Assembly: GCA_002344205.1 (NCBI GenBank)
Contig: DDSZ01000049.1
Span: forward strand, 1 to 36,844
DNA from: Opitutaceae bacterium UBA2377
GTDB taxonomy: Bacteria; Verrucomicrobiota; Verrucomicrobiia; Opitutales; Opitutaceae
Direction of reading: 5' to 3'
Length of the DNA stretch: 36,844 nt
Under the pieces are notes generated by a model. It did not search any database. It saw only the letters and a list, made by a program, of their open reading frames with translations, and was not told where the DNA came from. Below, piece after piece: positions 8,845-17,072 of the stretch (position 1 is the first letter of the stretch; each line of letters begins with the position of its first letter). The position numbers were made by a program, and so were the translations under genes.

Positions 8845-11211
8845 CGCCACCAGCAGGATGCCAAGCGCTACGCTGCCATAGGTTCCCACATGGTAGGGGC
8901 TGACGCCATGGAGCAGCGCGCTGATGGTCCGCACGGCAAATCCCGCCCCAATCAATCCCAGCAACACGCCGATCAGCACCGTGATGAAGTGTCCGCGGGT
9001 GAAATCCCGCCATAAACGCCCCGGCTCCGCGCCCAGCGCCATGCGCACCCCAAAGTCCCGCGACGATTGGATCACCTGCGTCACCGTGATACTGTAGATG
9101 CCGATCGCCCCGAGCAACAGCGCCGCCATCGCGAATATGGCCGTCAGATCCGTGGTCATGCGCACAGAGCTGAGCATAAGGTCGATCTGGCCCTTGATCG
9201 TCGAAGGGAAGAATAGGGCGACACGGGGATCAGCCCGGTGGACTGCATCATTGAGCGACTTGAATGTCGGCACCCCTTGGTGATCGCGGGCAAAGAGGAA
9301 GGCCATGGCCACGTTGCCGCTCCGGGGATTGAAGGGCGTGAATATGGCATTGTTCGTTTTGGCAGTGGGGCCATTCGCCTGAAAATCCCCCACCACTCCA
9401 TGCACCCGCAACTGCCGTGGAGGCTCCTCCACACTCATCCAACTATAGCGGACATAGAACGCCCTCTGCAGTGGATCTTCACCCGGCCATAACGTCTTTG
9501 CCAGTGATTCGTTGATGATGGCGTAATTGGGCGAATCATCCTGGATCAGTTTAGGAAACCTGTTTCCCGCCACGAACGGCACGGTCATGAGATCAAAATA
9601 GTCCTCCGTCACGCGTGAGTAAAAAGCCTCCCCCTGTCCTTGGCCTGCACTGAATTGCCCCGGATCGAGCGCATAGTGGCAATAGGGACCGTTGCTGTAG
9701 CCCGGTGGATTATCCGCCAGCGCTGCGAAGGCCGTTTCGGGTCTCGCCTGCACCTGCTCCATCACCTTGCGGTTCATCTGGTTTCGCAACTGGTTGCGCT
9801 GCTCGGCCGGAAACTCGATGGAAGTATTACTGATTTTTCCCATGAAAATGCGCTCGGCCGGATAACCCCAGTGACTGCGCCCAACATTCCGGCTGGAATG
9901 CACCAACAGACCCGCCACCACCGCCAGTATCGTGAGTATGGCCACCTGGCCGGTTAAGACGATGCGGCGCCACCAGTTTCGGCCGGTGCCCCGACTCGCA
10001 TAGGCATGATCGCGAATGATTTTATCGGGATTCACCAACAGCAGATAACAAACCGGCAGGATGACCGTCATCAGGGCCGCCACCCCCGCCAGACCAAATG
10101 CCAGCCCCGCATAATGCCACCGGAACCCATAGACCAACCAATAGGGGGCATTGAGAAACTGAACCCTTTCATAAAGCAGTGGTCCGACCACAGGCAACAA
10201 ACCAACGCTAATGACGGCCGCTGCCGCCGCCACCAAGCCCGCTTGAAGACATACCCCCCGGATCGCTGCCCGGCGCGGTATGCCCAAGGCGAGGGTCGCC
10301 GCCACCTCGGGCCGCCGGCCCAGAAAATCCACCAGCATGAGATTGGTCGCATTGGCACAGCTTAGCAAAATAAAGAGCAGTGACAGGGAAAACAGGATGG
10401 TGGCGCTCACCCTGATTTCAGGCAGCAGATAAAAATCGCGCAGCGGGATCAGGGCGGGCTTCAGCCCGTTTTTCTTCGCCAAACTTTCTGGTCCGCGCTG
10501 TTCCAAGATCACGGCCAGATCCCGCTCGGCCCGCTCCTTGGTTACTCCAGGTTTCAGCTTCACCAGCGCGTCCCGTAGGGGCACAAACGGGTGATTGGGG
10601 GTGGCGCCATAGGAGATCCAGAGGGCCTGATCGTTCGGGAACCTGAATGCCGCCGGCATCACCCCGACGATGCTCACCTGCTCACCGGTTACCAACATGG
10701 TCCGGCCCACTATGTCGGGGTCGCTCCCATAATTGTTCTCCCACAGGCGCTGGCTGAGCAAGGCCGTCGGCGTCGATCCCCGCACGTCGTCTTCCGGGGA
10801 AAACAGCCGGCCCAGCAGCGGTTTGGCACCGAGTATCTGCATCGCCCGGGAAGAAAGATAGGCGGCCTGAAAACGCTCTTCGCCCGCAGGGGTGAAGACA
10901 AAAACCGAATTATAGAAACCAACTTCGGCCATGTCCTCAAAAACCTGTTGGCCCGCTTTGTATGCCTCCATGTCATCGTAGGAAGAGTGCCGCTGAAACA
11001 TCACCGCCGTGGTGTCCGCATACGACATCACATGATACTCCCCCTTCGGGTCGAACTCCGGCTGGCTCAGAAAGACCGTGTGGAAAAGCGTCCAGCTCAG
11101 CAGCGACAGCGCCACCGACACCGTGAAGGTCACCAGCAGCAGCCCGTTTTGCGCGCGCCGCCGGAAGAGCCGGCGCAAGGCAAGGGCGAATTCAAACCGA
11201 AGCACGCGCAT
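8773..11211 (-). CDS. ADOP-type (MacB/FtsX duplicated) ABC permease, downstream copy
   Basis: The 812-residue membrane protein has the layout helix - periplasmic MacB core domain - FtsX helices - second MacB core - second FtsX. The first helix is about 24-48 (LLLVTFTVSVALSLLSWTLF). The first FtsX block includes LLFILLSCANATNLMLVDFL and the final one includes AIGIYSITVTQVIQSSRDFG. The ending NPADCLRSL is typical of this group, known as acidobacterial duplicated orphan permeases. They are thought to be MacB-like export or mechanotransmission permeases whose ATPase is encoded elsewhere; no ATPase gene is nearby. It is 45 nt downstream of a close paralogue and ends in an identical 72-nt stretch. 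Its G+C looks lower than that of the hydrolase genes. Confidence 0.88.
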   Translation of the reverse strand: MRVLRFEFALALRRLFRRRAQNGLLLVTFTVSVALSLLSWTLFHTVFLSQPEFDPKGEYHVMSYADTTAVMFQRHSSYDDMEAYKAGQQVFEDMAEVGFYNSVFVFTPAGEERFQAAYLSSRAMQILGAKPLLGRLFSPEDDVRGSTPTALLSQRLWENNYGSDPDIVGRTMLVTGEQVSIVGVMPAAFRFPNDQALWISYGATPNHPFVPLRDALVKLKPGVTKERAERDLAVILEQRGPESLAKKNGLKPALIPLRDFYLLPEIRVSATILFSLSLLFILLSCANATNLMLVDFLGRRPEVAATLALGIPRRAAIRGVCLQAGLVAAAAAVISVGLLPVVGPLLYERVQFLNAPYWLVYGFRWHYAGLAFGLAGVAALMTVILPVCYLLLVNPDKIIRDHAYASRGTGRNWWRRIVLTGQVAILTILAVVAGLLVHSSRNVGRSHWGYPAERIFMGKISNTSIEFPAEQRNQLRNQMNRKVMEQVQARPETAFAALADNPPGYSNGPYCHYALDPGQFSAGQGQGEAFYSRVTEDYFDLMTVPFVAGNRFPKLIQDDSPNYAIINESLAKTLWPGEDPLQRAFYVRYSWMSVEEPPRQLRVHGVVGDFQANGPTAKTNNAIFTPFNPRSGNVAMAFLFARDHQGVPTFKSLNDAVHRADPRVALFFPSTIKGQIDLMLSSVRMTTDLTAIFAMAALLLGAIGIYSITVTQVIQSSRDFGVRMALGAEPGRLWRDFTRGHFITVLIGVLLGLIGAGFAVRTISALLHGVSPYHVGTYGSVALGILLVAVLACVPSLFRLKRINPADCLRSL

Positions 11212-11256
11212 GGGTGTAAGTGGTTGGGTTGCGATGTTCTCAGGACGACCTGCCTC

Positions 11257-11328
11257 CTACAAACTCCGCAGGCAATCGGCCGGATTGATGCGTTTGAGCC
11301 GGAACAGGCTCGGCACGCAAGCCAGCAC
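11257..11328. repeat. 72-nt perfect repeat, copy 2 (3' end of permease)
   Basis: It is identical to 8773-8844 and in the same orientation. The two copies end the two tandem permease genes and could recombine to delete one of them. Confidence 0.9.
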
Positions 11329-13692
11329 TGCCACGGCCAGGATCGCCAGCGCCACGCCCGTGTAGGTGACTACACTATGGGGATTCACTCCGTGGAGCAG
11401 CGCGCCCAGCACCCGCACCGCCTGCGCCGCGCCTGCCAGCCCCAGCGCCACCCCGATAAGCACCGTCAGCAAGTGCCCCCGCGTGAAGTTCGTCCATAAC
11501 CGCCGCGGCTCCGCGCCCAATGCCATGCGGATGCCAAAGTCCCGCGACGACTGCAGCACCTGCGCCACCGTCAGGCTGTAGATCCCGATCGCGCCCAGCA
11601 GCAACGCCGCCATGGCAAAGACGGTCGTCAAATCCGTGGTCATGCGCATGGAGCTCAGCAGGAGGTCGATCTGCCCCTTGATCGTTGACGGGAAATACAG
11701 CGCCACCCGTGGCTCCGCCCGGTGCACCGCATCGTTAAGCGACTTGAAGGTTGGCAACCCGGCCCGGTCGCGCACGTAGAGCGAGACCGCAGAACCCGCA
11801 CCCGCCTTGGTGGTGAACGCCGTGAACACTGCGTTGTTTGTTTTAGCGCGTGGCCCGCACGCCTGAAAATCCCGCACTACACCGCGCACGACCAGTTGCT
11901 GGGGCGGGTCCGTCTCCTTCATCCACGGATAGCGCACGTAGAGCGCGCGCTGCAGCGGATCTTCACCCGGCCAGAGCCTGCGCGCCAGCGATTCGTTGAG
12001 GATGGCATGTGGCAGCCCTTCATCCGGCGACTCCTCCGGGAAATCCTCTCCGGCTAAAAAGGGCACCGCTAGCGTGTCGAAATAGCCCTCCGAAAGCCGG
12101 GAGAAAAACGCCTCGCCCATTTCTCCGCCGTCATCGAATGCCCCGGGATCAAGCGCATAACGGCAGTAGGGTCCGCCGCTGTAGCCCGGCGGGTTTTCCG
12201 CGAATGCCGCCGCCATCGTTTCCGGCCGACGCCTGACCTCTGCCAGCACCTGACGATGTGTTGCCAGCCGCCCCACCGATGTCTGGCCTTGGGGGTATTG
12301 GATGGAGAGCGCGCTGATTTTTCCATCGAAGACCCGCCCCGCATCATAACCCCAGTTCGACTCGCCGATGTTCCGGCTCGATTGCACCAGCAGGCCCGCG
12401 CTCACGCCCAGCATCGTGAGCAGCGCGATCTGGCCGGTCAGCAACACTCGCCGCCACACCGCCCGTCCTGTCCCGCGGCTGGCGTAGGCGTGGTCGCGGA
12501 TGACCTTGTCGGGGTTCACCAGCAGCAGATACACGATCGGGGCGATCACCGTCACGATTGCGGAAACCCCGGCCAGCAGGAACGCCATGCCGGCATCGCG
12601 CCATGCAAACTGATAGGCCAGCCAGTAAGGCGCGTTGATGATCTTGATCCGCTCATAGAGCAAAGGTCCGGCCCAAGGCAGCAGCGCCAGACTCAGGACC
12701 GCCGCGCCCAGCGCGATGATCCCAACCTCATGACACACGCTCCTGACCGCGGCACGTCGCGGAATCCCGAGAGCAAGCATCGCAGCCACTTCGGGCCGAC
12801 GTCCGAGAAAATCGATAATCATCAAGTTCGCCGCATTCGCGCAGCTCACCGCGAGGAACAGCATTCCCAGTGCGAACAATATCAATGCGCTCATCCGGGT
12901 GTCTGGCAGCAGGTGAAAGTCCCGGTAAGCGGTCAGCACCGGCGTGGCCTCGCGTTCTCGCGCCGGGGTGTTCGGCGGCAGGTTGGAAAGGATGGTCTGC
13001 AGGTCCCGCTCTGCCCGCTCTTTCGTCAGGCCCGGCTTCAATTTCACGATAGCCGTGCGCAACGGCCATCGCGAGTGATCGTAACAGGCGCCGAGCGAAA
13101 TCCAGATATCCTGATCGTTGGGAAACCTGAAGCCGGACGGCATCACACCCACAATGGTCGCCGTCTCGCGATTGATATCGATGGGCTTGCCAAGGACACC
13201 GGGATCGCGGCCATAGCTGTTGGTCCACACCTTTTCGCTGAGCAGCACCACACCCGGCGCACCGTGCTTGTCGTCTTCCGGGGTGAACAGCCGGCCCAAC
13301 AGCGGCTGCGCCCCCACCAGTTGCAACGCACGCGAGGAAGGGTGTGCTGCCAGCACCCGCTCCGCCCCATCCGGGGTTTTCACAAACGTTGAAACATAGA
13401 AAGCCATGATCGCCACATCCTCGAAAATAGCCCGTGACGCCGTGAAGGCCTCCATCTCATCCAATGTCATTTGACTCGACGACGACGGTCCTGCTCCAGC
13501 ATAGCTCATCACATAATACTCCCCCTTCGGATCGAAGTCCGGCTGGCTCAGGAAAACCGTGTGAAAGAGTGTCCAGCTCAATAGCGACAGGGCGACCGAC
13601 ACCGTGAAGGTCACCAGTAACAAACCGCTCTGCGCCCGGCGGCGGGCCAGCCGACGCAGGGCGAGCAGGAATTCAAACCAAAGCACGCGCAT
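11257..13692 (-). CDS. ADOP-type (MacB/FtsX duplicated) ABC permease, upstream copy
   Basis: The 811-residue paralogue of the downstream permease begins MRVLWFEFLLALRRL, almost the same start as its partner. The open frame continues 47 codons further upstream to 13833, but those codons look like non-coding arginine/proline-rich sequence, so ATG 13692 is chosen. The domain order is the same: N-terminal helix (LLLVTFTVSVALSLLSWTLF), MacB-type core, FtsX block (LGMLFLAVSCANAANLMIID), second core, second FtsX block (AIGIYSLTVAQVLQSSRDFG). It is the first gene of the permease pair, 144 nt after the GH43 stop. The substrate is unknown. The pair may assemble as a heterodimer, which is inference from tandem arrangement. 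Confidence 0.87.
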   Translation of the reverse strand: MRVLWFEFLLALRRLARRRAQSGLLLVTFTVSVALSLLSWTLFHTVFLSQPDFDPKGEYYVMSYAGAGPSSSSQMTLDEMEAFTASRAIFEDVAIMAFYVSTFVKTPDGAERVLAAHPSSRALQLVGAQPLLGRLFTPEDDKHGAPGVVLLSEKVWTNSYGRDPGVLGKPIDINRETATIVGVMPSGFRFPNDQDIWISLGACYDHSRWPLRTAIVKLKPGLTKERAERDLQTILSNLPPNTPAREREATPVLTAYRDFHLLPDTRMSALILFALGMLFLAVSCANAANLMIIDFLGRRPEVAAMLALGIPRRAAVRSVCHEVGIIALGAAVLSLALLPWAGPLLYERIKIINAPYWLAYQFAWRDAGMAFLLAGVSAIVTVIAPIVYLLLVNPDKVIRDHAYASRGTGRAVWRRVLLTGQIALLTMLGVSAGLLVQSSRNIGESNWGYDAGRVFDGKISALSIQYPQGQTSVGRLATHRQVLAEVRRRPETMAAAFAENPPGYSGGPYCRYALDPGAFDDGGEMGEAFFSRLSEGYFDTLAVPFLAGEDFPEESPDEGLPHAILNESLARRLWPGEDPLQRALYVRYPWMKETDPPQQLVVRGVVRDFQACGPRAKTNNAVFTAFTTKAGAGSAVSLYVRDRAGLPTFKSLNDAVHRAEPRVALYFPSTIKGQIDLLLSSMRMTTDLTTVFAMAALLLGAIGIYSLTVAQVLQSSRDFGIRMALGAEPRRLWTNFTRGHLLTVLIGVALGLAGAAQAVRVLGALLHGVNPHSVVTYTGVALAILAVAVLACVPSLFRLKRINPADCLRSL

Positions 13693-13836
13693 GGCCGGCG
13701 GGGGTTTGGCGGTTGGAGGCATCCATGGGTTTAACGGCACTTTGCGGCAAATCCGCAACCCGTGGACGGGGCGGGCGGACAGCGGCGGCGGGGTGCGCCC
13801 AAGAAAACGCCGCCGCACCGGATGACGAACCAAAAA

Positions 13837-14733
13837 TCAGCCGGCCAGTTCCAGCCCCGACGCCGTCTCCCGCGCGGGCAGCAGGCGCACCCGCTCGTGG
13901 CCCGGGCGGTTGGGTGAATGCAGAGTCATGATGAGCCGCCCGTCGAAGGCGCGGAAGAGCATCGGGTGGCCGCCATCGCGCGCGAACAGCGGTTCCGGCG
14001 CCTGCGCCCACGGACCGGTGATCGCACCGCTCTCGCTGCGGGCCACGCCGGTCACGTAACCGCCGCGGCCGAAACTCGACCACAGCATCAGCAGCGTCCC
14101 GGCCGCGGTGCGATGCAGCCAAGGCCCGTCGGTGACACGGTAGCCGTCGCCGTATTCGCTGTGCTGCGCGAGGCTCCACGGCGCTTCGCTGGCGCGGAAA
14201 AGCAGTTGCGGCGGGCCGGCCGGCTGGCGCAGGTCGGCGCTGAGCGGCATCGCATGCATCTCGCCGTCGAGGGTCTGCGTCCACTCGCGCACAAAGATGA
14301 CCCACGGCCGGCCATCCGGTTCAAAATGCAGCGTGCCGTCGATACTGCGCCAGCCCAGCGGGGTGACCGGTCCCTGCGAATGCGGCGCAAACGGGCCTTC
14401 GGGCGTAGCGGCCGCATAGACGGTGGTGTAGTGGGCCTGAGGATGCACCACGTTCATGCCCACGCCGAACGAGGCGAACAGATACCAGCGCCGACCGTGG
14501 CAGTGCACCTCCGGCGCCCAGTAAAAATCCGCCTTCGCCGGACCGATGTTGCGCGGCAGCACCGGGCGCGGCTCGCTCCAGTTCACCAAATCGCGGCTGA
14601 GGCGCACGCTGAAGCCATCCGGCGCTTCCATCGGGCCACCGAGGGCCGTCGTGCCATAAAGCCGGTAAATCCCGGCCGCAGGATCGGGCAGGATGAAGGG
14701 ATCGCGCAGTTGGATTTCGGCGAGCTTAGGCAC
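13837..14733 (-). CDS. Glycoside hydrolase family 43-like enzyme
   Basis: The 298-residue five-blade-propeller glycosidase has catalytic base D11 in LRDPFIL, the YWAPEVH motif at 71-77, and pKa-modulating D132 in SIDGT. The position where the catalytic acid Glu usually sits (EGP) reads VTDGP, with D202. I recall other GH43-like proteins with TDGP, so this may be a clade feature, but it could change activity. GH43 enzymes release arabinose or xylose from arabinan, xylan or glycoproteins. There is no signal peptide, so it acts in the cytoplasm on imported oligomers. Its start overlaps the end of the S51 peptidase gene by 8 nt, so the two are translationally coupled. It is the last gene of the minus-strand hydrolase run; no T-tract terminator is visible after it. 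Confidence 0.85.
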   Translation of the reverse strand: MPKLAEIQLRDPFILPDPAAGIYRLYGTTALGGPMEAPDGFSVRLSRDLVNWSEPRPVLPRNIGPAKADFYWAPEVHCHGRRWYLFASFGVGMNVVHPQAHYTTVYAAATPEGPFAPHSQGPVTPLGWRSIDGTLHFEPDGRPWVIFVREWTQTLDGEMHAMPLSADLRQPAGPPQLLFRASEAPWSLAQHSEYGDGYRVTDGPWLHRTAAGTLLMLWSSFGRGGYVTGVARSESGAITGPWAQAPEPLFARDGGHPMLFRAFDGRLIMTLHSPNRPGHERVRLLPARETASGLELAG

Positions 14734-15577
14734 GGTAACTCACCAGCGACGAAAGCTCCCCGACCTCGCCCAACGCCAGCTCGCGGCTACCGCCCTGTTG
14801 ATAAAGAAACGCCGCTTGGAGCGAAATCTCGACCCGCGTGGCGTGGAGGCGGGCGATCGCGGCGTTGCCCAGGCCGAGCACGGTTTCGCCGGGGTTGGCC
14901 CGCAGGTAGCTGCGGATCTTGTGCGAGCGGCCGCCGAAATCCGGCTCGTCCGTCCGCGGATGGTGCGGGTTGATCACGGCGGGGAAAACCCCGAGCGCCG
15001 CGCGCGAGGGCACGTCCACCACCGGGAAATCATTGGTGCACCCGATGTGTGGCCCGGCGATGTTGGCCCCGGCGCTGGTGCCGTGGAACGGCGTGCCGCC
15101 CAGCACCGCCGCGCGCAACGGGCGGAGCTGGCGCTCCTCCAGCAGCGTGCGCAGCAGCAGGAAGGTTTCGCCGCCGCCGACAAAGATCGCCTCGGCGGTC
15201 TCGATTCGCCGCCGCGCGGCGCCGTCGCTCAGGTGGTGCAGCGAGTAGGCGTCAAAACCGTCCGCCGCAAACATGGCCTGCAGGCGCTGCTCCATCCGGT
15301 CGCGGTCCGCCGGCAGCGAGGCATGCAAAATGAGCAGGATGCGCTTGCGGCCGGCATAGTGCCGTTTCTGGACCTCGGACACCGCGGGCAGGAAACGCTC
15401 GTCGCGGGTGATGCTTCCGCCGCTGATCATGACGCTGGCACCCGGCGTGTTGTGGAAATTGGGCCGGGCCGGGAAGAGACCGTCCGCCGGCGGCGGCGCC
15501 GCCAGCAGCGGCGTGGCGGCGGCCAGGCCGGCGGCGGCTCCGGTTTTTAGAAAAGTGCGGCGGGTGATGTGGGTCAT
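14726..15577 (-). CDS. Exported S51 (dipeptidase E-like) serine peptidase
   Basis: The 283-residue protein starts with a Tat signal (TRRTFLKTGAAAG) cleaved near residue 27. The fold markers are FVGGGETF (132-139) and nucleophile S168 in GTSAGAN, followed by D183 (TNDFP) and H205 (INPHH). The spacings Ser+15 to Asp and Asp+22 to His are the same as in the S120/D135/H157 triad of Salmonella PepE, which supports an Asp-dipeptidase or cyanophycinase-like activity. E. coli/Salmonella PepE is cytoplasmic, so a Tat-exported version would act in the periplasm. It lies 4 nt after the M28 peptidase gene and overlaps GH43. Substrates may be Asp-X dipeptides or isoaspartyl-like products. Confidence 0.88.
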   Translation of the reverse strand: MTHITRRTFLKTGAAAGLAAATPLLAAPPPADGLFPARPNFHNTPGASVMISGGSITRDERFLPAVSEVQKRHYAGRKRILLILHASLPADRDRMEQRLQAMFAADGFDAYSLHHLSDGAARRRIETAEAIFVGGGETFLLLRTLLEERQLRPLRAAVLGGTPFHGTSAGANIAGPHIGCTNDFPVVDVPSRAALGVFPAVINPHHPRTDEPDFGGRSHKIRSYLRANPGETVLGLGNAAIARLHATRVEISLQAAFLYQQGGSRELALGEVGELSSLVSYRA

Positions 15578-15581
15578 GACT

Positions 15582-17072
15582 TCAAGGGTTGTCCGCGGTG
15601 TAATCGAAAGGCCACAGACCCACGCCGCGCATGCGCGGTTCCAAACCGGCGCGGGTGAATATCTCCTTCATCTCGGCCGGGGAATAACGGCGCACGGGCA
15701 GCTCCTCCACGTTCGCGAGGAAATACGTGAGCGCGGCGATCGTCGCGGAGGACTCGGGGATCATGCGGGGGTCCACCTTGTCGATGGTGTCGGCGAGGTC
15801 GTGGTAGTAGCGCACCTTGTCGGGCTCGATGTGCGCGCCGAAGGTGATCGAGGGAATACCTTCGAGCTGGTAGGGCGTGTGGTCGCTGCCGAACCAGTTC
15901 ACATTGGCCACGCCCTGCTTCAGCCGGCGCGCGCCCAGCGAAGCGTCGAACTGCTCCAGCACCGGCACGAGCGCGTCGAAGCCGAGCGCGTTCACCGACA
16001 GCGGGAAGCCCACCATGTCGAGGTTCACCATCGCGGCCACGGGCCGGTCCTTGAGCGTCGGCGCGTGGACACGGGCACCCCAGAGGCCCTGCTCCTCGCC
16101 GTTGAACCACACGAGCTCCACGGTGCGGAGGTTTTGCGGCGCATGCGCCTGCAACTGCTTCGCGACCGCGTAGAGCTGCGCCACGCCGAGTCCGTTGTCG
16201 GTGGCGCCCTGCCCGAGGTCCCACGAGTCGAAGTGCCCGCCGATCACGACGGTGTCGGCCGTGCGGCCAGGAAAGGTGACGACGATGTTGGCCGTATCGA
16301 CCTCCGTGCAATACGAGCGCGTGTGCATCCGCAGGCGCACCGTCTGCCCGCGTTGGAGCAGGCGGAGCATCCAGTTGCCCTCCTCCTGTGTGACGCTGTA
16401 AACCGGGATCTTAAGCGGCTCGCCGTTGAAGGAGCCGGTGCGCGCCAGCAACTGGCCGCCGTCCACGCGGTTGATCCAGAGGATGCCGCGCATGCCGGCT
16501 TTCAGGGCCGCCGCTTCATACTGGCCGCGCGGCACGCTCGTGTGTGGGGCGAGCAGGCCGATCTTGCCTTGTGGTGAGTCGAGCGCGGCGATGTCCTCCG
16601 CCCGGCCCTGGCCGATGTCCACGACCTCGGCCTCGAACGGCTCGTGCGGCTGGACATAGCTGAGCGCCGCCACCCGCAGTTGCCGGTGCAACGGCGCGAG
16701 CATCGTCACCTCGTCCTGCCCGCGCACCCAGCCGGGCATCTTGAAACGCTCCAGGCGCGCCTCAACCCCGAGCGCCTTCAGCTCCTCGATCGTGCGGTGC
16801 AACGCGCCTTCGTTGCCGGGCGCACCGGTCAGACGCCCGCCGAAATCGTCGCACAGCCGCGTGAGAAAATCATGCGCCGACGAATCGGCCAGCGCATCCG
16901 CCATGATGGCATCCTGCACGGCTTGATCGGGTCGGGCGCCCAGCGGTGCCACCAGCAGGAGCCCCGCGGCAAAGTAACCCAATAGGTTACTTTGGGCGCG
17001 ACGCACCAAGGTGGCTGACACCTGCAGGATGTAACCCAATAGGTTACTTTGGGTGGGGTTGGTGGATTTCAT
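15582..17072 (-). CDS. Exported M28-family zinc aminopeptidase
   Basis: The 496-residue di-zinc peptidase has metal ligands H280 (GGHFDSWD), D292 (GATDN), E326/E327 (catalytic and ligand, NGEEQG), D352 (NLDMVG) and a C-terminal His in YYHDLADTID. A PA-type insert fills about residues 130-260. The start ATG overlaps the GH127 stop in an ATGA, which supports it. The first 33 residues are odd: QSNLLGY occurs twice, 19 residues apart, because a palindromic repeat sits here in frame. The hydrophobic signal core is residues 34-45, and a GTG at codon 23 could give a more normal signal peptide. It probably trims peptides in the periplasm together with the S51 peptidase. Confidence 0.88.
   Translation of the reverse strand: MKSTNPTQSNLLGYILQVSATLVRRAQSNLLGYFAAGLLLVAPLGARPDQAVQDAIMADALADSSAHDFLTRLCDDFGGRLTGAPGNEGALHRTIEELKALGVEARLERFKMPGWVRGQDEVTMLAPLHRQLRVAALSYVQPHEPFEAEVVDIGQGRAEDIAALDSPQGKIGLLAPHTSVPRGQYEAAALKAGMRGILWINRVDGGQLLARTGSFNGEPLKIPVYSVTQEEGNWMLRLLQRGQTVRLRMHTRSYCTEVDTANIVVTFPGRTADTVVIGGHFDSWDLGQGATDNGLGVAQLYAVAKQLQAHAPQNLRTVELVWFNGEEQGLWGARVHAPTLKDRPVAAMVNLDMVGFPLSVNALGFDALVPVLEQFDASLGARRLKQGVANVNWFGSDHTPYQLEGIPSITFGAHIEPDKVRYYHDLADTIDKVDPRMIPESSATIAALTYFLANVEELPVRRYSPAEMKEIFTRAGLEPRMRGVGLWPFDYTADNP
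16971..17053. repeat. In-frame palindromic mosaic repeat inside the M28 signal region
   Basis: Two identical 23-nt copies (16974-16996 and 17031-17053) lie in the same orientation 57 nt apart, exactly 19 codons. Copy one is part of a 9-bp hairpin, AAAGTAACC / GGTTACTTT with loop CAATA (16971-16993); copy two keeps 6 bp of it (17031-17047). Between them AGGTG / CACCT make a third small stem (17009-17023). The arrangement looks like a REP/BIME-type mosaic repeat captured inside a coding sequence. No other copy was noticed in this window. Confidence 0.75.

Noticed and set aside
13693..13833. 47-codon extension of the upstream ADOP permease
   Set aside because: The paralogue starts at the equivalent MRVL; the extension has no similarity and looks non-coding.
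16971..17053. CRISPR-like array at the M28 start
   Set aside because: Only two repeats with one 34-nt spacer are present, they are in frame within a gene, and no cas gene is near.
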